Positions 61,929 to 64,000 of a DNA stretch of 64,000 bases are shown one piece after another; the first letter of the stretch is position 1; each line of letters opens with the position of its first letter. The position numbers and the translations under genes are program-made. The stretch spans positions 73,821,855-73,885,854 of the forward strand of contig NC_016131.3 in assembly GCF_000005505.3 (NCBI RefSeq), read 5' to 3'. The stretch comes from Brachypodium distachyon. Its lineage: Eukaryota; Streptophyta; Magnoliopsida; Poales; Poaceae. The notes under the pieces were generated by a model. The model made no database searches, was not told where the DNA came from, and saw nothing but the letters and a program-made list of their open reading frames with translations.

Positions 61929-64000
61929 ATGTCGGACGAAGACGACGACGGCGGCAGCAGGATGCCGGGGGACGACGCGACGACGTCGTCCCACCGGCCG
62001 GTCCGGCTCCACGGCAGCCTGGACATCTGGATCCACGAGGCCCGGAACCTGCCAAACAAGGACATCGTCTCCAACACCATGGGCGGCCTGCTGGGCTTCT
62101 CGGCCTGCTCCTCCCCCACCGGCGCTCCTTCCACCAGCGACCCCTACGTCACCGTCCAGCTCGCCTCCGCCACCGTCGCCCGGACCTACGTCATCCAGGA
62201 CGACGAGAACCCGTCCTGGTCACAGCACTTCCTCGTCCCCGTCGCCCACTCCACCCCCGCCGTCAGCTTCGTCGTCAAGGACAGCGACGTCTTTGGCGCC
62301 GAGCTCATCGGGGCCGTCGCGATCCCCGCCGAGCTCCTGCTCGGCGGGGAACGGCTCGAGGGTGCGTACCTGCTGCTCGAGCCGTCGGGGAAGCCGTGCG
62401 CGCCCTGCGCCATGCTCAGGCTCTCCGTGCAGTATGTCCCCGCGGCCCGGCTCACCATGTATCACCACGGGGTCACCGCTGGCCCGGACTTCCCTGGCGT
62501 GCCCAACACGTATTTCCCGTTGAGGCGTGGCGGGAGGGTCACGCTGTACCAGGACGCCCACGTGCCTGACGACGGGTGCTTGCCGGAGATCAAGCTCGGG
62601 GATGACCGTGGCGGCGCGTCGCCGATGTGTTACAGGCACGGGCAGTGCTGGCGGGATTTATACGACGCCGTGTCGAAGGCGACGAAGCTTGTTTATATCA
62701 CCGGATGGTCGGTGTTCCACACGATACATTTGGTTAGGGACGGTGATGTCGGTGGGGAGAAGGCGAGGTCGCTGGGCGATCTGCTCAAGAGGAAGTCGCA
62801 GGAGGGGGTCAGGGTGCTGCTGCTCGTCTGGGATGATCCGACCTCCAGGAGCGTCCTTGGTATCCAGATGGTATATGTTGCATTTCTATACATGCTTTTT
62901 TTTGAGCTGTTTCTATATGTGCTTGGTTTAACTGAATTCTGCTCCAAACTTTGGGTTCATTTGATGATGTCATGATTAGGAAAACTTTGGACTGAGAGAT
63001 TTGTTTGGAATATATTTTTGTCCATGTAAATTATGACATTATAATTGTCATGTGTAGGAAGGTTACATGGGTACACGGGATGAGGAGACACGGAGGTTTT
63101 TCAGGCATTCTTCGGTTCAGATACTGCTCTGCCCAAGAGCTGCTGGGAAAAGGCACAGCTGGGTGAAGCAACAGGTTGTACTAGTTCTATTCATTCAACT
63201 TAACAAATAAACTCTTATAATGTCACAGCATCCACCGCCACACAATTTCCACTTTCTCTGGGTCAATGTACTGATGGTGGTAACTACTGGAAACCAGGAG
63301 ACAGGAACCATTTTTACTCACCATCAGAAAACGGTGATTGTGGATGCCGATGCCGGAAATGGTAAACGGAAAATAGTTGCTTTCGTCGGAGGACTTGATT
63401 TGTGTGGCGGCCGATATGATACTCCAAGGCACCCACTATTTCGCACTCTTCAGACATTGCACAAGGATGATTATTATAACCCAAACTTCGCGGTGAGGAT
63501 TGCTCTTCTGTTGCCTTGGAACAATCTCTGATCTTTACTGTGCTAGCAACGACAAAAGTAAAGAACTGAACTTTGCTGGATTTTCATGTGTCACTTCCAA
63601 GTCTAAGTATGTGTCGATTTTATGCAGGTACTTGATGCCCGTGGCCCGAGAGAACCATGGCATGATTTGCATTCCAAGATTGATGGTCCAGCAGCTTTTG
63701 ATGTCCTGAAAAACTTTGAGGAGCGCTGGTTAAAGGCGTCCAAACGCAGCGGAGCTAAGAAGTTATCAAAAGCATGTAATGATACATTGCTCTGGATCGA
63801 GAGGATACCTGAGATTGTAGCTATTGACGATGAAATCTATGCAAGTGACAGAGATCCAGAAAGATGGGATGTTCAGGTATGATTGCTAGTAGTCTATTGC
63901 CATAGACTCCTTTTGAGCGATTGAATTTTTTTTACCTTTTGAGTGCAGATCTTCCGATCTATTGATTCAAACTCTGTCAAAGCTTTTCCAAAAGATCCAC
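61929..64000 (+). CDS. phospholipase D delta-type, 5' part (cut by window end)
   Basis: Hydrolyses membrane phospholipids to phosphatidic acid. Exons: 61929-62870, 63058-63174, 63298-63492, 63628-63876 and 63949 onward; all junctions are GT-AG and in phase. An N-terminal C2 domain (about residues 29-165: LDIWIHEARNLPNKD, SDPYVTVQLASATVARTYV, FVVKDSDVFGAELIG) should give Ca2+-dependent lipid binding. The catalytic part follows with TYFPLRRGGRVTLYQDAHVP, ITGWSVFHTIHLV, GVRVLLLVWDD and the first HKD motif (HHQKTVIVD, with His362, Lys364, Asp369). The second HKD lies beyond the window. The C2 domain without a PX/PH pair marks the C2-PLD class; DARGPREPWHDLHSKIDGPA and QIFRSIDSNSVKAFP fit the delta group. 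Start chosen: first in-frame ATG, before the acidic MSDEDDDGG. Confidence 0.93.

Noticed and set aside
61697..62569. 290-codon plus-strand frame overlapping phospholipase D exon 1
   Set aside because: Arg/His/Pro-rich out-of-frame reading; the C2 domain is encoded in the frame that starts at 61929.

Overview
The window is nuclear DNA from a grass (Poaceae), possibly a pooid such as Brachypodium. The evidence is GT-AG introns, very GC-rich coding ends beside AT-rich introns, intronless GC-rich genes, and many Stowaway-type (TA target, CTCCCTCCG ends) and Tourist-type (TTA target) miniature elements. The species is an inference; I could not run a search.

Layout. 1-1350 (+): 3' part of a CDC50/LEM3 (ALIS) flippase beta-subunit gene. 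2157-5241 (-): an 11-exon gene for a secreted protein that resembles bacterial TroA-like periplasmic binding proteins. 5894-10117 (-): a six-exon NAC transcription factor of the NAC045/086 type with a hydrophobic C-terminal tail. 10.5-18.3 kb: mostly gene-poor, but with an unrecognised minus-strand gene that I infer from separate exon-like pieces (about 13311-17680). 18503-18814 (-): intronless histone H4 with canonical plant histone promoter octamers. 19990-21243 (-): intronless PPR protein. 22492-47824 (-): a complete callose synthase 9-type (GSL10) gene. I resolved it into 51 exons with all phases consistent (1904 residues); its introns hold MITEs, SINE-like elements, a tandem duplication and an LTR-like fragment. 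47.8-56.6 kb: intergenic, with a promoter, Stowaways and a 719-bp Tourist-like element with a GC-rich interior. 56580-58874 (+): intronless subtilase. 61929-64000 (+): 5' part of a phospholipase D delta-type gene, cut by the window end.

The genes are ordinary single-copy plant genes and do not form an operon or cluster. Two adjacent annotations share a biological theme: callose synthase, and a NAC of the sieve-element clade, both matter in phloem. Nothing in the sequence shows that they are linked functionally. I found no tRNA, rRNA, CRISPR or virus-like coding region. The less usual items are the secreted binding-protein-like gene with a 14-nt microexon, the NAC with a possible membrane tail, the cryptic gene at 13.3-17.9 kb, and the many mobile elements lodged in callose synthase introns.
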